In this document: one piece after another, positions 55,392 to 64,000 of the stretch
How the letters are laid out: the number at the start of each line of letters is the position of its first letter
Numbering within the stretch: position 1 is the first letter of the stretch
Source: Candidatus Moanabacter tarae
GTDB taxonomy: Bacteria > Verrucomicrobiota > Verrucomicrobiia > Opitutales > UBA2987
DNA length: 64,000 nucleotides
Direction: 5' to 3'
Assembly: GCA_003226295.1 (NCBI GenBank)
Contig: CP029803.1
Span: 292,226 to 356,225, forward strand
Program-made: the position numbers and the translations under genes
Notes under the pieces: model-generated
Seen by the model: the letters and a program-made list of their open reading frames with translations, nothing else
The model's database searches: none
What the model was told of the DNA's origin: nothing

Positions 55392-55476
55392 GAACTAGTC
55401 TTACTCCGGTAGCGAGCTATCGGTGGTAGATGCTTCGCGGGTAACAATCATCAGGTTTCTGCGTTTGAACTCTCTC

Positions 55477-58065
55477 TCAGCTTCCAGTAGGAGCGGGGCC
55501 GAAAAGCAAAGGGATACCCCAAGTTCCGGGTTGGTAGTGATAGAGCCAAGCATTTACTATAAAGAACCCCGCATGTGCCGTTACACTTCCAAGAAGAATT
55601 CCAATAGCTGCAGGATACAGTTTTTCTCTGACCATCTGAGCACTTCCAAGCTTTAAAACAAGAAATCTGATTAGAAAGGCCAAAAATATAGCCCCCCAAG
55701 TTTGCTGCATCATTACTGAGGGTGCAAGGATGAAACCAATTGGATGAAACCAGAATCCGGCAAAGGCTTGTCTTAGCAATGTTACTACGGCAGTCCCACC
55801 TCCAGAGACAATGAGTGCCCATGTGGGTCCACCTAATCCCCGATCAACTTGAGATCCATCACCTGTTTCAAGGAAATCTTCCGTCGCTTTCGCATGCCAG
55901 CCGACGAACTCTCCGAAATTTTCAATCTCAAGGTCATAGCTGTTCATGTCTCCATAATAGTTAGCACCTGTACCGTAAAGTCCAATTAGGTACATCCAAC
56001 CCCCAACCGCTAAACCGCCAAAAAGTCCCATCAGGCCAGTGTATAAGATGTGCCTAGGACGAACCTTTAAGCGTCGCCCTGATTCCAGCATCTCGAACTG
56101 GAGACCGGGAACATTAAAAAAGGCCCGGACTCCGATGGTAATAGAAAAGATCAACCATATGATTGAGCCTTGTGGCCCGAGAAAGGCAGCACCTCCAATG
56201 ATCGGCACCATGAACCAGAATCGGATTGGATAGGCGAACCCATGTACGACTCCACATTCTGCCCTCAGTTTTATGGTAACGATGGTGATGGCTAGAAGAA
56301 AAGCGAAATAGGTCAAAAGACCCTGAAGCTTTATATCCATCCACTGTGACCAGAGAGCTACACCAGCAAAGCTAGCGATGATAATAACAACAGCTGTACG
56401 GGAAGAAAAAACTTCATCCGGTTGTTTGATGCCGCGAATTGCTTCCTTCAGAACCCCCACGATATGTCTATGTGAGAGAATGAGAATGAGTATCGCATAG
56501 GTTATGAAGTTACCCGCGATTTGTTCATTGAACCATGGGTAGCCCGCGTTAACATTCCAGCCGTAGGCCTCACCAAACCAGTACTGTGATCGAAAGAGAA
56601 AATAGCCTAGGACCAGACTCATGGTGATGTTCAGGTCCATAAAGAGGGCCAGACCCAGGAAGAAGGCTGGAGCTGTTAAGTTTACTCCACTCATCATTGC
56701 TGCCATGGCGGGATCGGTGAAATAAGATTTAAGATTAAGATTAATGCTTAAATTGGGGAATGAAGAATCGAGATAGGCATAGCCCCGTAAAAGACACCAT
56801 ATAAGTGCAGGGACAAAGGCAGCCCACATTACCCAGTTCTTCCAGATCGGAGGAAAGGCCTTAGATTCATCACCTTCTCCATCAAAGCCAATGAGAAAAC
56901 GAGGTATCTGCATCAAGGGGAGGAGAAAGCGCTCTCGGTCAACCCATTGACGACGCATGATGACGGAGAAGGCAAAGCTAGCGGCAATTAGACAAAAAAG
57001 TAGGGATCCCCAAGCACAGAATGGTCCTACCCATTGCTTTAGGGGAACATAAGCAGACAGGAGAAATCGAATTCCCTCAAAGCTTAGAAGCTTATCGGGT
57101 CGAACTCTTTTCCCGATGCGATGAGAGGCCGGTAGTCGCGCATACTCGGCCTCAGTGATAGCTTCTGCTCCCCCGTAGGCATCATTTATAGCTGCAACGT
57201 TCATTATTTGGAGATCGCGGAAGACTGCTTTACCTCTTCCTGACAATCCAAATTGGAGTCGGATTTTCTCCTCGGTTTCGAATGGCACAACAAGACCGTA
57301 AGTTCCAAATCGCTGAAAGCCGGTCTTTTGCAGGTAAGTTCTTGGCGTATCACCTGAACCTAAAAAGGCTTCCTCAAGGAATTGCTCTTGATCGTCCAGA
57401 AAGACACGGCAAAAATAAGTTGAAGTAGCATCAACGTTTTGGGTCCGTATAAGAATGCTAAGTATATAAGGTTGCCCCGGGGTAATTTGCCATTTCCCGT
57501 CGCGCTTTAAGGGAAGTAGTATTTCAAAGGATGAAAAGTCGCCGAGATCGCTGTTTTCCAGAGTTGGGATATTTGCCCAGACCCCTTGCGTGATTTCAGC
57601 CTGGGCTATCGAAAAATTGCCCTTTGCTTCAAAATTTCCAACCGATGATAATTCAAGCAATCCCTGCGTAATATTGGGTCCGTGAGCCCAGAGTTTTTCA
57701 TTCAAGGCATCAATTTTTTCGAAATCTGCTGATTTTGGAACGGTTGATAAACGACCAAGCATATAACGCCAGAAACCAGCATTTACGAGTGGCGAAGCGA
57801 TCAGACACGAAAAAAGGATAAAAAACATCTCAGCCCGCGTAAAAAGGCGCTTTCGCGTGGCTAAGAAGACAAGGCCAGATACTAAAGTGAAAGCAATGCA
57901 CATCCAGAGAGCGGGAATGGGCATCGCCTCTTCTCCGACAAATAGAAATGCCCCTTCAATGGATCCTCCGAAATGGATTATCCCCCCCATCATCACCATC
58001 GCAAAGAGGCTCGCTCCAAAGGAGCGAATGGTTAGGGCGCGACGGAACGGGGTTTCCTTTGCCAT
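55477..58065 (-). CDS. DUF6785/DUF6784-type polytopic membrane protein
   Basis: This 862-residue membrane protein has about 14 helices. It begins with a hydrophobic hairpin (SFGASLFAMVMMGGIIHFGG, then WMCIAFTLVSGLVFLA), and a non-membrane beta-rich region spans about residues 95-330 (SVGNFEAKGNFSIAQAE, YGLVVPFETEEKIRLQFGLSG). Two dense helix bundles with GAEAIT and LNINLN stretches follow. It looks like the family annotated DUF6785 (N-part) with DUF6784 (C-part) in PVC bacteria, which resembles oligopeptide-type transporters in layout. The ATG at 58065 is preferred to a TTG at 58074. It precedes the FtsX-like giant, suggesting a joint envelope function. Confidence 0.8.
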   Translation of the reverse strand: MAKETPFRRALTIRSFGASLFAMVMMGGIIHFGGSIEGAFLFVGEEAMPIPALWMCIAFTLVSGLVFLATRKRLFTRAEMFFILFSCLIASPLVNAGFWRYMLGRLSTVPKSADFEKIDALNEKLWAHGPNITQGLLELSSVGNFEAKGNFSIAQAEITQGVWANIPTLENSDLGDFSSFEILLPLKRDGKWQITPGQPYILSILIRTQNVDATSTYFCRVFLDDQEQFLEEAFLGSGDTPRTYLQKTGFQRFGTYGLVVPFETEEKIRLQFGLSGRGKAVFRDLQIMNVAAINDAYGGAEAITEAEYARLPASHRIGKRVRPDKLLSFEGIRFLLSAYVPLKQWVGPFCAWGSLLFCLIAASFAFSVIMRRQWVDRERFLLPLMQIPRFLIGFDGEGDESKAFPPIWKNWVMWAAFVPALIWCLLRGYAYLDSSFPNLSINLNLKSYFTDPAMAAMMSGVNLTAPAFFLGLALFMDLNITMSLVLGYFLFRSQYWFGEAYGWNVNAGYPWFNEQIAGNFITYAILILILSHRHIVGVLKEAIRGIKQPDEVFSSRTAVVIIIASFAGVALWSQWMDIKLQGLLTYFAFLLAITIVTIKLRAECGVVHGFAYPIRFWFMVPIIGGAAFLGPQGSIIWLIFSITIGVRAFFNVPGLQFEMLESGRRLKVRPRHILYTGLMGLFGGLAVGGWMYLIGLYGTGANYYGDMNSYDLEIENFGEFVGWHAKATEDFLETGDGSQVDRGLGGPTWALIVSGGGTAVVTLLRQAFAGFWFHPIGFILAPSVMMQQTWGAIFLAFLIRFLVLKLGSAQMVREKLYPAAIGILLGSVTAHAGFFIVNAWLYHYQPGTWGIPLLFGPAPTGS

Positions 58066-58160
58066 TTTTAACAATTAATGGGTGCTGCTCCCTTCCCGGC
58101 AAGGGGAAAGGCAAAGGAAAGGGATAGAAATAGAGGAGTAGGAGATGGGGGTATGGGAGT

Positions 58161-58238
58161 CATGAGGCCCGAAGACAGATAAGAGGGTGCGGGAATTTCG
58201 ATACAAACTTAAAGGGTTAATTATTTTGGGGCCTCATG
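58161..58238 (-). other. Ten-base inverted repeat around the ACT/DUF6785 gap
   Basis: CATGAGGCCC at 58161-58170 and its exact reverse complement at 58229-58238 flank 58 bases, the right arm overlapping the stop of the ACT-domain gene. It could form a long stem in the transcript between the two minus-strand genes. Function unknown. Confidence 0.3.
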
Positions 58239-58650
58239 CTTTCCTCGATTTTTCAATTGATAAGGGAAACCCGAGTTCACGGAGTGCGGTTATGGCCGTA
58301 TCTATACATTCTTCTCGCACGAGGAAATAGTCCTTGGAGAAAGTAGATACTACCAGAACGTTTAGATCCCGTTCTGATATAGCCTGAGTAATACGCGAAA
58401 TAAAGCCTTTTGCGACAAATGGTTGCGAGACTCGTACTTCAATTAGATTAAACCATCCAACCTCTTTTTCGAAAGATGTTTGTGGAATGTTTTCTTCCTC
58501 GGTGACAATAGTAATTTCGTCCTTATCCCTCGCGATTAAAAAATGTCGCGTGGACACCGTTTCAGTCTGAGTTTTTAGGTAAGCGTATCGTCCACTTCGA
58601 ACTATTACCCGACTTGATTGGATTACATCAGTTAGATCTATATTGTCCAT
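58234..58650 (-). CDS. ACT-domain protein (CASTOR-like)
   Basis: This 138-residue cytosolic protein is built from an N-terminal beta-rich part (RVIVRSGRYAYLKTQTE) and an ACT domain at about residues 67-130 (NLIEVRVSQPFVAKGFISRITQAISERDLNVLVVSTFSKDYFLV). ACT domains bind amino acids and regulate enzymes. It lacks any catalytic domain, so it may be a free-standing amino-acid sensor. It lies 154 bases after the DapA-superfamily gene and 168 bases before the DUF6785-type gene on the same strand. Confidence 0.87.
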   Translation of the reverse strand: MDNIDLTDVIQSSRVIVRSGRYAYLKTQTETVSTRHFLIARDKDEITIVTEEENIPQTSFEKEVGWFNLIEVRVSQPFVAKGFISRITQAISERDLNVLVVSTFSKDYFLVREECIDTAITALRELGFPLSIEKSRKA

Positions 58651-58804
58651 TATTCTATCAATATCGTTGCCGAGTGAGATCCCCAGGCAAATGCGGTTAC
58701 TGGATGCATGTTTTTCGGGTATCCGACAGTCTCATCGTAGGCCGAATAAATCTAGAGCGAAAGTAATTGATTCGGTTACAAAACTTCAGGGTGATGCTCC
58801 CAGG

Positions 58805-59758
58805 TCAGACGGATTCCAGGGGGTAACTGACTGGCCAGCCCCAATTGATCATTATAGCGCACAATTGGGCCAGTTCTTCTTCATTCATAGCAACTGAAGG
58901 GGGTCGGGGTGGCCCCAAGTCGAAACCCATAATCTTAGACATTCCTTTGGCAACCTTTGCGTCGCTACCGGATCGGCCAACCACTTTTTCAAAGAATGGA
59001 TCAAAGGGTCTGATGAATCGATTCCATTCGCCTGTGGCTTCCTCGTATTTTCCCTGAGTCATAAGATCCCAGAGTTGGAGGTAATAGGGGGGATAGGATT
59101 CAATTCCATCGATCAGGTATCCATGGCCACCTAGCATATGGCAGCGAATGGGGACATTATCGTTGTCGAGAATATTAAACCGATTTGCGAGGGCGAATAC
59201 GTCCGAGTAATCGATCCCATTGGGAGCGGACCACTTGATGGCGACAACGTGTTCAAAGTCAACCATGCGGGCAAGTGTCGATGGAAAGATTGCACCGTGT
59301 TTTAGCCAGTGCGTGTTGTAGACAACAATGCCGATTTGAATTTTTTCAGAAATAGTACCGTAATAGCGAAGTAGATCGTCCTGGTTTGGAAGGTTGAAGA
59401 TAGGTGGAGAGATTTGTACGGCTAATGCGCCTAGGTCGGCGGCACACTTGGCATCCTCAATAGTCCGGATTGTGTCTTTGTGGTGGATCGCTCCCAGAAT
59501 TGGCACTCGTCCACGCGCAGCTTTAACAACCGTCTGCAATAGACGTGGCAATTCGGCCTCCCGCAGACATTGTCCTTCGCCAATTGATGCTGCCACTTTT
59601 AAAGCAGACCGACCGTTGACAAGACCTGCCTCGATCCAGAGCTCGGTAGCGGCTGCCATGAGGCCGTAGTCAATTTCGTAGCTGTCGTTAAATGCGGTAG
59701 GTATCGTAGCAATTGGACCTACGATAAGTTTCCTGAGTTCTTCACTTACTGTTGGCAT
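58805..59758 (-). CDS. Dihydrodipicolinate synthase (DapA) superfamily lyase/aldolase
   Basis: This class I TIM-barrel lyase of about 317 residues has the Schiff-base lysine in VAIKWSAPNG and the catalytic-side tyrosine in VVYNTHW. The start at the ATG 59758 (MPTVSEEL) is preferred to a GTG at 59770. The GTAGE-like signature of true DapA is replaced by AASIGEGQCLREAE, so it is more likely a sugar-acid or hydroxyproline-type aldolase or dehydratase than a lysine-pathway enzyme. Both neighbours on the strand, the Gfo/Idh/MocA gene upstream and the ACT gene downstream, are compatible with sugar-acid catabolism. Confidence 0.88.
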   Translation of the reverse strand: MPTVSEELRKLIVGPIATIPTAFNDSYEIDYGLMAAATELWIEAGLVNGRSALKVAASIGEGQCLREAELPRLLQTVVKAARGRVPILGAIHHKDTIRTIEDAKCAADLGALAVQISPPIFNLPNQDDLLRYYGTISEKIQIGIVVYNTHWLKHGAIFPSTLARMVDFEHVVAIKWSAPNGIDYSDVFALANRFNILDNDNVPIRCHMLGGHGYLIDGIESYPPYYLQLWDLMTQGKYEEATGEWNRFIRPFDPFFEKVVGRSGSDAKVAKGMSKIMGFDLGPPRPPSVAMNEEELAQLCAIMINWGWPVSYPLESV

Positions 59759-59970
59759 GATCACATCCACTGATGTTTATACAGCGGACGAAAGTACGAA
59801 AAAGAATGATGAGGAAAAGAGTGTAGAAAGGTATAAATTTTGAATAGAGAGTGGAGCTTAATCTCAGTAACAACAGGGAAGAACTTAAAATTAAAAGGGA
59901 AAACATTTCTTCTCTTAGAAATGGGTTTGCTGAAAACAGAAACCTGCTGTTGATTGCGATTTTGTATATT

Positions 59971-61122
59971 CTAAGCGATTCGGTTGTCTTCGTGAGATAA
60001 CCATTCTTTATAGGGTCGCGGTACATCCTGAGGGAGAGTTGCTAATCCTGCTTCTTCGCGCCAGCGTAGAAGAGGGTGATGTCGATTTTTCTGAGGTAAT
60101 TTGATTCGACGATGGTGAGCAGCTGACTCAAAGATGCCCATCATAATTTCCAGGACGTGTAAGCCTTCTGGTCCGCTGCAGGTATGCTCCCTGCCCTCAT
60201 CGAGAGCGGCAACATATTCGTGGGTAAAGGCGTAATCCAGCTCATTTGCGAAACCTTTTGTGTCAAAAGAATCCGGAGGGTTTTTAGGTAAGGCTTTCCA
60301 AGAGTAACTTCCATCGGGCAGAAAATAAGCCGAAGGAAGGTGCCAGGCAGAATTTTGAGCCCAATATAGTCTTCCCTTAGAACCGTGGATTTCTATGCGA
60401 GAGGTCCCCGGATTTACTTTGTGAAAGCGATGTTGCAGGAGAGTCGCAGTCAGGTTGTTTTCAAATTCCAATGTGGCAGTAATGCGTTCGCCAACTATGG
60501 CCCCCATCCCGTTCGGGGCATGAACGACATCCTCAGGTTTGACGGGGTGTCCTGCCGTAAGCGCGACTGCGGAAACTGCACTGCAGTGGCCCGCGATTCC
60601 AATCATCCCGTTGAGCAGATGGGTTCCGATATTCATTAAACCGTAGCCGCCGTAATAGCCCTTGCCGCTGGCTAGAATGTGGATGGGTTCCCCTATTAGG
60701 CCATTGGAAATCGCCTCCCTGACAGCTGCCATAGAGGGGCTGGTTCGGCCCTGATGGTGTACAGCGATATTGACGTTTTTTTCGTTGGCTTTCGCCAGCA
60801 CTTCGTCGGCTTGCTTGAGATCAACACAGAGGGGCTTCTCGATATCGATGTGCACCCCGTGTTCGAGTACCCGCATGGCGAGAGGGTGGTGGAATTCAGT
60901 TCCGGTTGGTATGGCCACTATATCAGGGTTGGTTTCAGTGATCATCAGATCGAGATCATTGTATCTCGCTTTAACCCCTAACTCTTCGCCCAAAGTATCC
61001 AAGCGCTCTGTGAGTAGGTCACAGAGACCAACGACCTCGGTACGTGGATGTTGATGATAGGCGTGTGCGGCTGCTGAGCCTCGGCTTCTACAGCCCAGTA
61101 TAGCTACTTTATAGGTTCTCAT
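59971..61122 (-). CDS. Gfo/Idh/MocA family oxidoreductase
   Basis: This 383-residue NAD(P)-dependent oxidoreductase starts MRTYKVAILGCRSRGSAAAHAY, whose GCRSRG is the cofactor turn. It keeps the canonical EKP in DIEKPLCVDL and has GYGLMNIGTHLLNGM where substrate-binding residues sit. A 20-30 residue C-terminal tail with HHRRIKLPQ and PYKEWLSHE exceeds many relatives. It is upstream of the DapA-superfamily gene on the same strand, with 212 bases between them. Substrate unknown. Confidence 0.9.
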   Translation of the reverse strand: MRTYKVAILGCRSRGSAAAHAYHQHPRTEVVGLCDLLTERLDTLGEELGVKARYNDLDLMITETNPDIVAIPTGTEFHHPLAMRVLEHGVHIDIEKPLCVDLKQADEVLAKANEKNVNIAVHHQGRTSPSMAAVREAISNGLIGEPIHILASGKGYYGGYGLMNIGTHLLNGMIGIAGHCSAVSAVALTAGHPVKPEDVVHAPNGMGAIVGERITATLEFENNLTATLLQHRFHKVNPGTSRIEIHGSKGRLYWAQNSAWHLPSAYFLPDGSYSWKALPKNPPDSFDTKGFANELDYAFTHEYVAALDEGREHTCSGPEGLHVLEIMMGIFESAAHHRRIKLPQKNRHHPLLRWREEAGLATLPQDVPRPYKEWLSHEDNRIA

Positions 61123-61551
61123 GGTCCTCCAGGCTACTGTTCTAAATTTTCCGTTAATGGATCCAAAGTTACAAAAGGGCTCGTGGCTTTTTTCGTAGAA
61201 ACATTTTCTACTGACAATCGAATCGTCATTTTCAGGTTTGTCAACTTGCTGCTGTTGCTGGTCCTTGGATTTCAGCCTTCCAGGAGGTAACTAACTGGAT
61301 TCAAAGCGGTCTTGGTTTTTAATAACGTGAGTTGCTTATTATATCTTGTTCCACCATTTCCTTTAGTCTATCCGAGCTTTACGTTTGCATATAGCGACAT
61401 TTTCTTTGCATTTCAGGTTTTCCCTAGGGTCCTTGCTGTGGCCGAGGGGGGGAGAATCCAGATTAGATTTGGTCCGCAGCACGTTTAGGATTCAACCTCT
61501 GCATGGGTTGCTCTTTTGATTTACTTATTTTTATGGGAGTAGAACGATTTT
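61123..61551. other. 429-base divergent intergenic region
   Basis: This gap lies between the Gfo/Idh/MocA gene and the SHMT-like gene and should contain both promoters. I searched by eye for a glycine riboswitch or other conserved leader and saw none. No repeats stand out; an open G-run (GGGGGGGAGAA) lies near 61450. Confidence 0.45.
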
Positions 61552-62790
61552 ATGAATTTACGGGAGAGAATAGTAGAAATTACGTCTCTGATAAAAAAAC
61601 ACCGCGAGTACCGTGAGGCATGCTTGAACCTGATTGCATCGGAAAATACGCCAAGTCCTCTAGTTGATCGTCTCTATTCGGCTGAGCTGAATCATCGGTA
61701 CGGTAATTATACGGGCATCGATATCGAGGCCAGAGAATATCAGGGAAACCGGTACATAACTCGAATTGAAGGTTTGGCTCAGAACTTAGCGAAGGAACTC
61801 TTCGGAGCGGAATACGTCGATTTGCGTCCCTTGTCTGGCAACATCGCCGGCCTTGCTGCAACTTTGGCAACCGTTGGTCCCGGAGACTGCGTGCTTGAAG
61901 CACCGAACGGCCATCGATATGCCAAAAAGTTGGCCTCTTCTCGTCTAAAGGTGGATCTTAGCGCGAGGCCCCTCCCGTGGGATGGGCCCAATTCAAATAT
62001 CGATCTCGAAAAGACAAAAGAACTCATTCGCCGTCACAAACCAACTGTCGTGACGGTTGGTTCTGGTATCTTTCTTTTTCCCCAACCGGTGCGGGAGATC
62101 CGGGAAGAAATGGATCGTTCGGCTCCGGATTCGACCCTAATCTATGATGCTGCCCATGTTATGGGTCTAATTGCGGGAAAACGGTTTCAAGATCCATTGC
62201 GAGAAGGGGCGGATATCGTTGTCTCAAGTACCCATAAAACTTTAGCAGGTCCGCAGGGAGGAATGATTCTAACAAATGACCGGAATCTAGCTGAGCGTAT
62301 CGGTAATGCTATTGCACCGTTGCTGGAGAGTAATCACCATCTCGGGCGTCTTCCTGCTCTGGCGGCAACGTTTCAGGAATGGCTTGCTTGTGGTGAGGAG
62401 CATGCAAGTAGCATCATAGAGAATGCTCGGGCCCTGGGGAAGGAATTACAAGTCCGGGGTTTACCGATGGTTGGTGAATCCTGTGGAATTACAAACTCTC
62501 ATACTTTACACCTTATCACTGATGCCTACGGAGCAGATAAGGTGATAGAAGATCGTTTGGAAACTTGCGGTATTATTGTGGGGGCGGTAGGAGCACCCGA
62601 AGAGTTGGGAAAGTTCGGGTTGAGACTGGGAGTACAGGAAGTGACTCGCAAGGGTATGACCCTGGTGCACGCTCCGGCTATCGCTGACTGTATTATCGAT
62701 GCAATGAACGGCGTGAACCCGGAAAGCGTTTTGAATCGGGTAAGGAATATGGCACAGAAGTTTAATCAGGTTCGGTTTACGTTGGAGTAG
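61552..62790 (+). CDS. Serine hydroxymethyltransferase-like PLP enzyme (divergent)
   Basis: This 412-residue fold type I PLP protein of the SHMT family keeps NLIASEN, the LRPLSGNIAGLAATLA stretch (usually QPxSG), YDAAHVMGLIAG with the PLP Asp and His, and SSTHKTLAGPQGG with the Schiff-base lysine (GPRGG is usual). The substrate and folate region differs: after LIASEN the text is TPSPLVDRLYSAELNHRYGNYTG instead of the common AVLEAxGSxLTNKYAEGYPG. So it may be an SHMT paralogue, an archaeal-type SHMT, or an SHMT-fold aldolase/transaldolase. No ribosome-binding site is obvious at the ATG 61552. Confidence 0.85.
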   Translation: MNLRERIVEITSLIKKHREYREACLNLIASENTPSPLVDRLYSAELNHRYGNYTGIDIEAREYQGNRYITRIEGLAQNLAKELFGAEYVDLRPLSGNIAGLAATLATVGPGDCVLEAPNGHRYAKKLASSRLKVDLSARPLPWDGPNSNIDLEKTKELIRRHKPTVVTVGSGIFLFPQPVREIREEMDRSAPDSTLIYDAAHVMGLIAGKRFQDPLREGADIVVSSTHKTLAGPQGGMILTNDRNLAERIGNAIAPLLESNHHLGRLPALAATFQEWLACGEEHASSIIENARALGKELQVRGLPMVGESCGITNSHTLHLITDAYGADKVIEDRLETCGIIVGAVGAPEELGKFGLRLGVQEVTRKGMTLVHAPAIADCIIDAMNGVNPESVLNRVRNMAQKFNQVRFTLE

Positions 62791-63010
62791 CTATCATTTG
62801 GATCATATGTTTGTTTAGGTTTGGGTGTCCTGAAACTCTGTCATGATCCTCTAATAAGTATCGAAATCCAAGTGTCTTGCAACAGGAGAGCAATTGAGCA
62901 GGCAATAGTCCGAAAGTCTTGGAATTTCGGTTTTCTAATTTCCTCTCCGTTTTCAACTACGCGCAATACACAGCTTATTTAAAAAAGGCAGTATGAGATG
63001 CATACGGCCT

Positions 63011-64000
63011 TCAGGCCTCAATATTTACACAAAAATAATCAATAAAGCGACTGTAGATATCGACGGCTTTATGAAGTTGCTTGACCTCAATCCACTCATC
63101 CACGGTGTGAGCCTGAGAGATACTTCCGGGTCCCAGTACAATCAGTCGTTTCATTTTAGTTGAGTAAGCAACACCGTCAGTCCCGTAAGGAACTGTTTTG
63201 GGCTTACGGGTTCCTGTAAGTTTCAGGGCAGTTTGGACGAGGGGCGAATCCGGGGGAGTGTAGAGTGGCTTATGTTGTTTTAAAATTCTGCACTTGAGTC
63301 CGTTTTTTGCCGCACAACTTTTTGTCCTGTCGATCAGTGGTGCAGCATTCACACCGGGCATTAGCCGGTAAGCGAGTTGACAGATGCTTTGAACGGGAGA
63401 GACATTCATAGCTGGGTTGTGGTCGTTGATGCCGATACACCATTCCGAACTAGGTGGATCAAACTCTTCGTTACGATACTGTTTTGATGACAGCACTAAC
63501 TTATTGATTTTCGTCATCTCCCCCAAAAACGGGATCATTTTCAGATTAGCATTGGATCCCTTTAACGTACTCGTGTGTGCCGCCCGACCTTTAGATTCGA
63601 TACGAATCGATAGTCCGCCCTTATGGGCATATACGACTCGAAGACCTGTAGGCTCACAGATCAGGCCACTCCCATCCTTCGCTTCCTTAAAAAAGTCCGA
63701 GTGATTCGTGATGTCGTAGGCACCCCGAGCGTTAACTTCTTCATCAGCCGCGACAACGATGTAGACCGGCGCATTGAGTTTTTTAGCTTTAAAATGGGCT
63801 GCGGCACAAATGGAGGCAGCGAGTGGGCCCTTCATATCCGCTGCCCCTCTACCGTACAATCTGCCATCAGAAAGTCGGGCACTAAAAGGACTGCCAGTCC
63901 AGTCTTCGGCGTTGACGGCCGGGACGACATCGTTGTGGCTCATCAAGGTCAACCCTCCTGTCCCCTTGCCTAATTTCCCTATGATGGAAAGCTTATCTAC
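63011..64000 (-). CDS. M20/ArgE-DapE family peptidase or deacylase (5' end beyond window)
   Basis: The frame stays open from 63011 to the window edge, so the N-terminus is cut; 329 residues are present. Metal sites are visible as LTLMSHNDVVP (usual GHxDVVP, here SHND), GRGAADMKG with the bridging Asp, DEEVNARGA with the catalytic and metal glutamates and a final HTVDEW. The dimerisation lid domain spans about residues 160-280. Length and layout fit acetylornithine deacetylase/succinyl-diaminopimelate desuccinylase relatives. It is convergent with the SHMT-like gene. The substrate could be an N-acyl amino acid; a link to N-acetylglutamate from dgcA is speculative. Confidence 0.88.
   Translation of the reverse strand, partial: VDKLSIIGKLGKGTGGLTLMSHNDVVPAVNAEDWTGSPFSARLSDGRLYGRGAADMKGPLAASICAAAHFKAKKLNAPVYIVVAADEEVNARGAYDITNHSDFFKEAKDGSGLICEPTGLRVVYAHKGGLSIRIESKGRAAHTSTLKGSNANLKMIPFLGEMTKINKLVLSSKQYRNEEFDPPSSEWCIGINDHNPAMNVSPVQSICQLAYRLMPGVNAAPLIDRTKSCAAKNGLKCRILKQHKPLYTPPDSPLVQTALKLTGTRKPKTVPYGTDGVAYSTKMKRLIVLGPGSISQAHTVDEWIEVKQLHKAVDIYSRFIDYFCVNIEA

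Overview
This 64 kb window reads as chromosome of a free-living Gram-negative heterotrophic bacterium, most likely an uncultured marine or host-associated member of the Verrucomicrobiota/Planctomycetota sphere (Poribacteria- or Latescibacterota-like lineages are alternatives). The grounds are family content: several Gfo/Idh/MocA oxidoreductases, phytanoyl-CoA dioxygenases, a ThuA-like protein, a formylglycine sulfatase, an NHL propeller, a DUF6785/DUF6784-type membrane protein and NRAMP-like carriers. Gene starts often lack a clear Shine-Dalgarno sequence. Base composition is moderate except for one GC-rich block. No CRISPR array, phage, integrase or insertion sequence was recognised. The lineage is an inference; there is no rRNA or other phylogenetic marker beyond proS.

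Layout. (1) 1-6.5 kb: two divergent NRAMP-like transporters, a Gfo/Idh/MocA oxidoreductase, an aldo/keto reductase and an RraA-like protein. (2) 7-9 kb: amt followed by a PII gene, preceded by a good sigma-54 -24/-12 element and a perfect 15-bp inverted repeat. (3) 9.1-12.8 kb: proS and a large uncharacterised protein that may be a carbohydrate-active enzyme. (4) 13-17.2 kb: a four-gene operon for an acetoin-dehydrogenase-type E1alpha-E1beta-E2 complex plus a short-chain dehydrogenase. (5) 17.4-23.3 kb: threonine hub with thrC, the tdh-kbl degradation operon, a threonine aldolase and, between them, a ThuA-like gene. (6) 23.5-31 kb: two PhyH dioxygenases, mtnP-apt purine/MTA salvage, an NHL propeller coupled to a sugar-isomerase-like TIM barrel, an SDR and another Gfo/Idh/MocA protein. 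(7) 31-35.4 kb: a CinA-like protein, then dgcN-dgcA and a class IV aminotransferase, probably a D-glutamate/D-amino-acid catabolic unit.

(8) 35.5-40.4 kb: a GC-rich block (TauD-like dioxygenase, sulfatase, broken second sulfatase, YbhE-type lactonase) ending at the 3' end of tRNA-Ser(UGA). A degenerate copy of the tRNA 3' end and its flank lies at 36673-36708, so part of this block looks like an old tRNA-targeted island. (9) 40.8-46.1 kb: an NYN-domain protein and a polyphosphate operon (ROK sugar kinase, Ppx/GppA, Ppk1) in which the ROK protein has lost the usual zinc-site cysteines. (10) 46.4-50.1 kb: an M14 carboxypeptidase-like protein and a D-2-hydroxyacid dehydrogenase. (11) 50.2-61.1 kb, all on the minus strand: a 1733-residue M28-like/FtsX fusion, a DUF6785-type polytopic protein, an ACT-domain protein, a DapA-superfamily lyase/aldolase and a Gfo/Idh/MocA protein. 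(12) 61.5-64 kb: a divergent serine-hydroxymethyltransferase-like enzyme and an M20 peptidase/deacylase running off the window.

The strongest candidates for undescribed biology are the giant M28-like/FtsX protein with its DUF6785 neighbour and no visible ATPase, the cysteine-free ROK kinase inside a polyphosphate operon, the NRAMP-like pair in which the metal-binding DPGN motif is GxGE, and the tRNA-Ser island with sulfatase decay.
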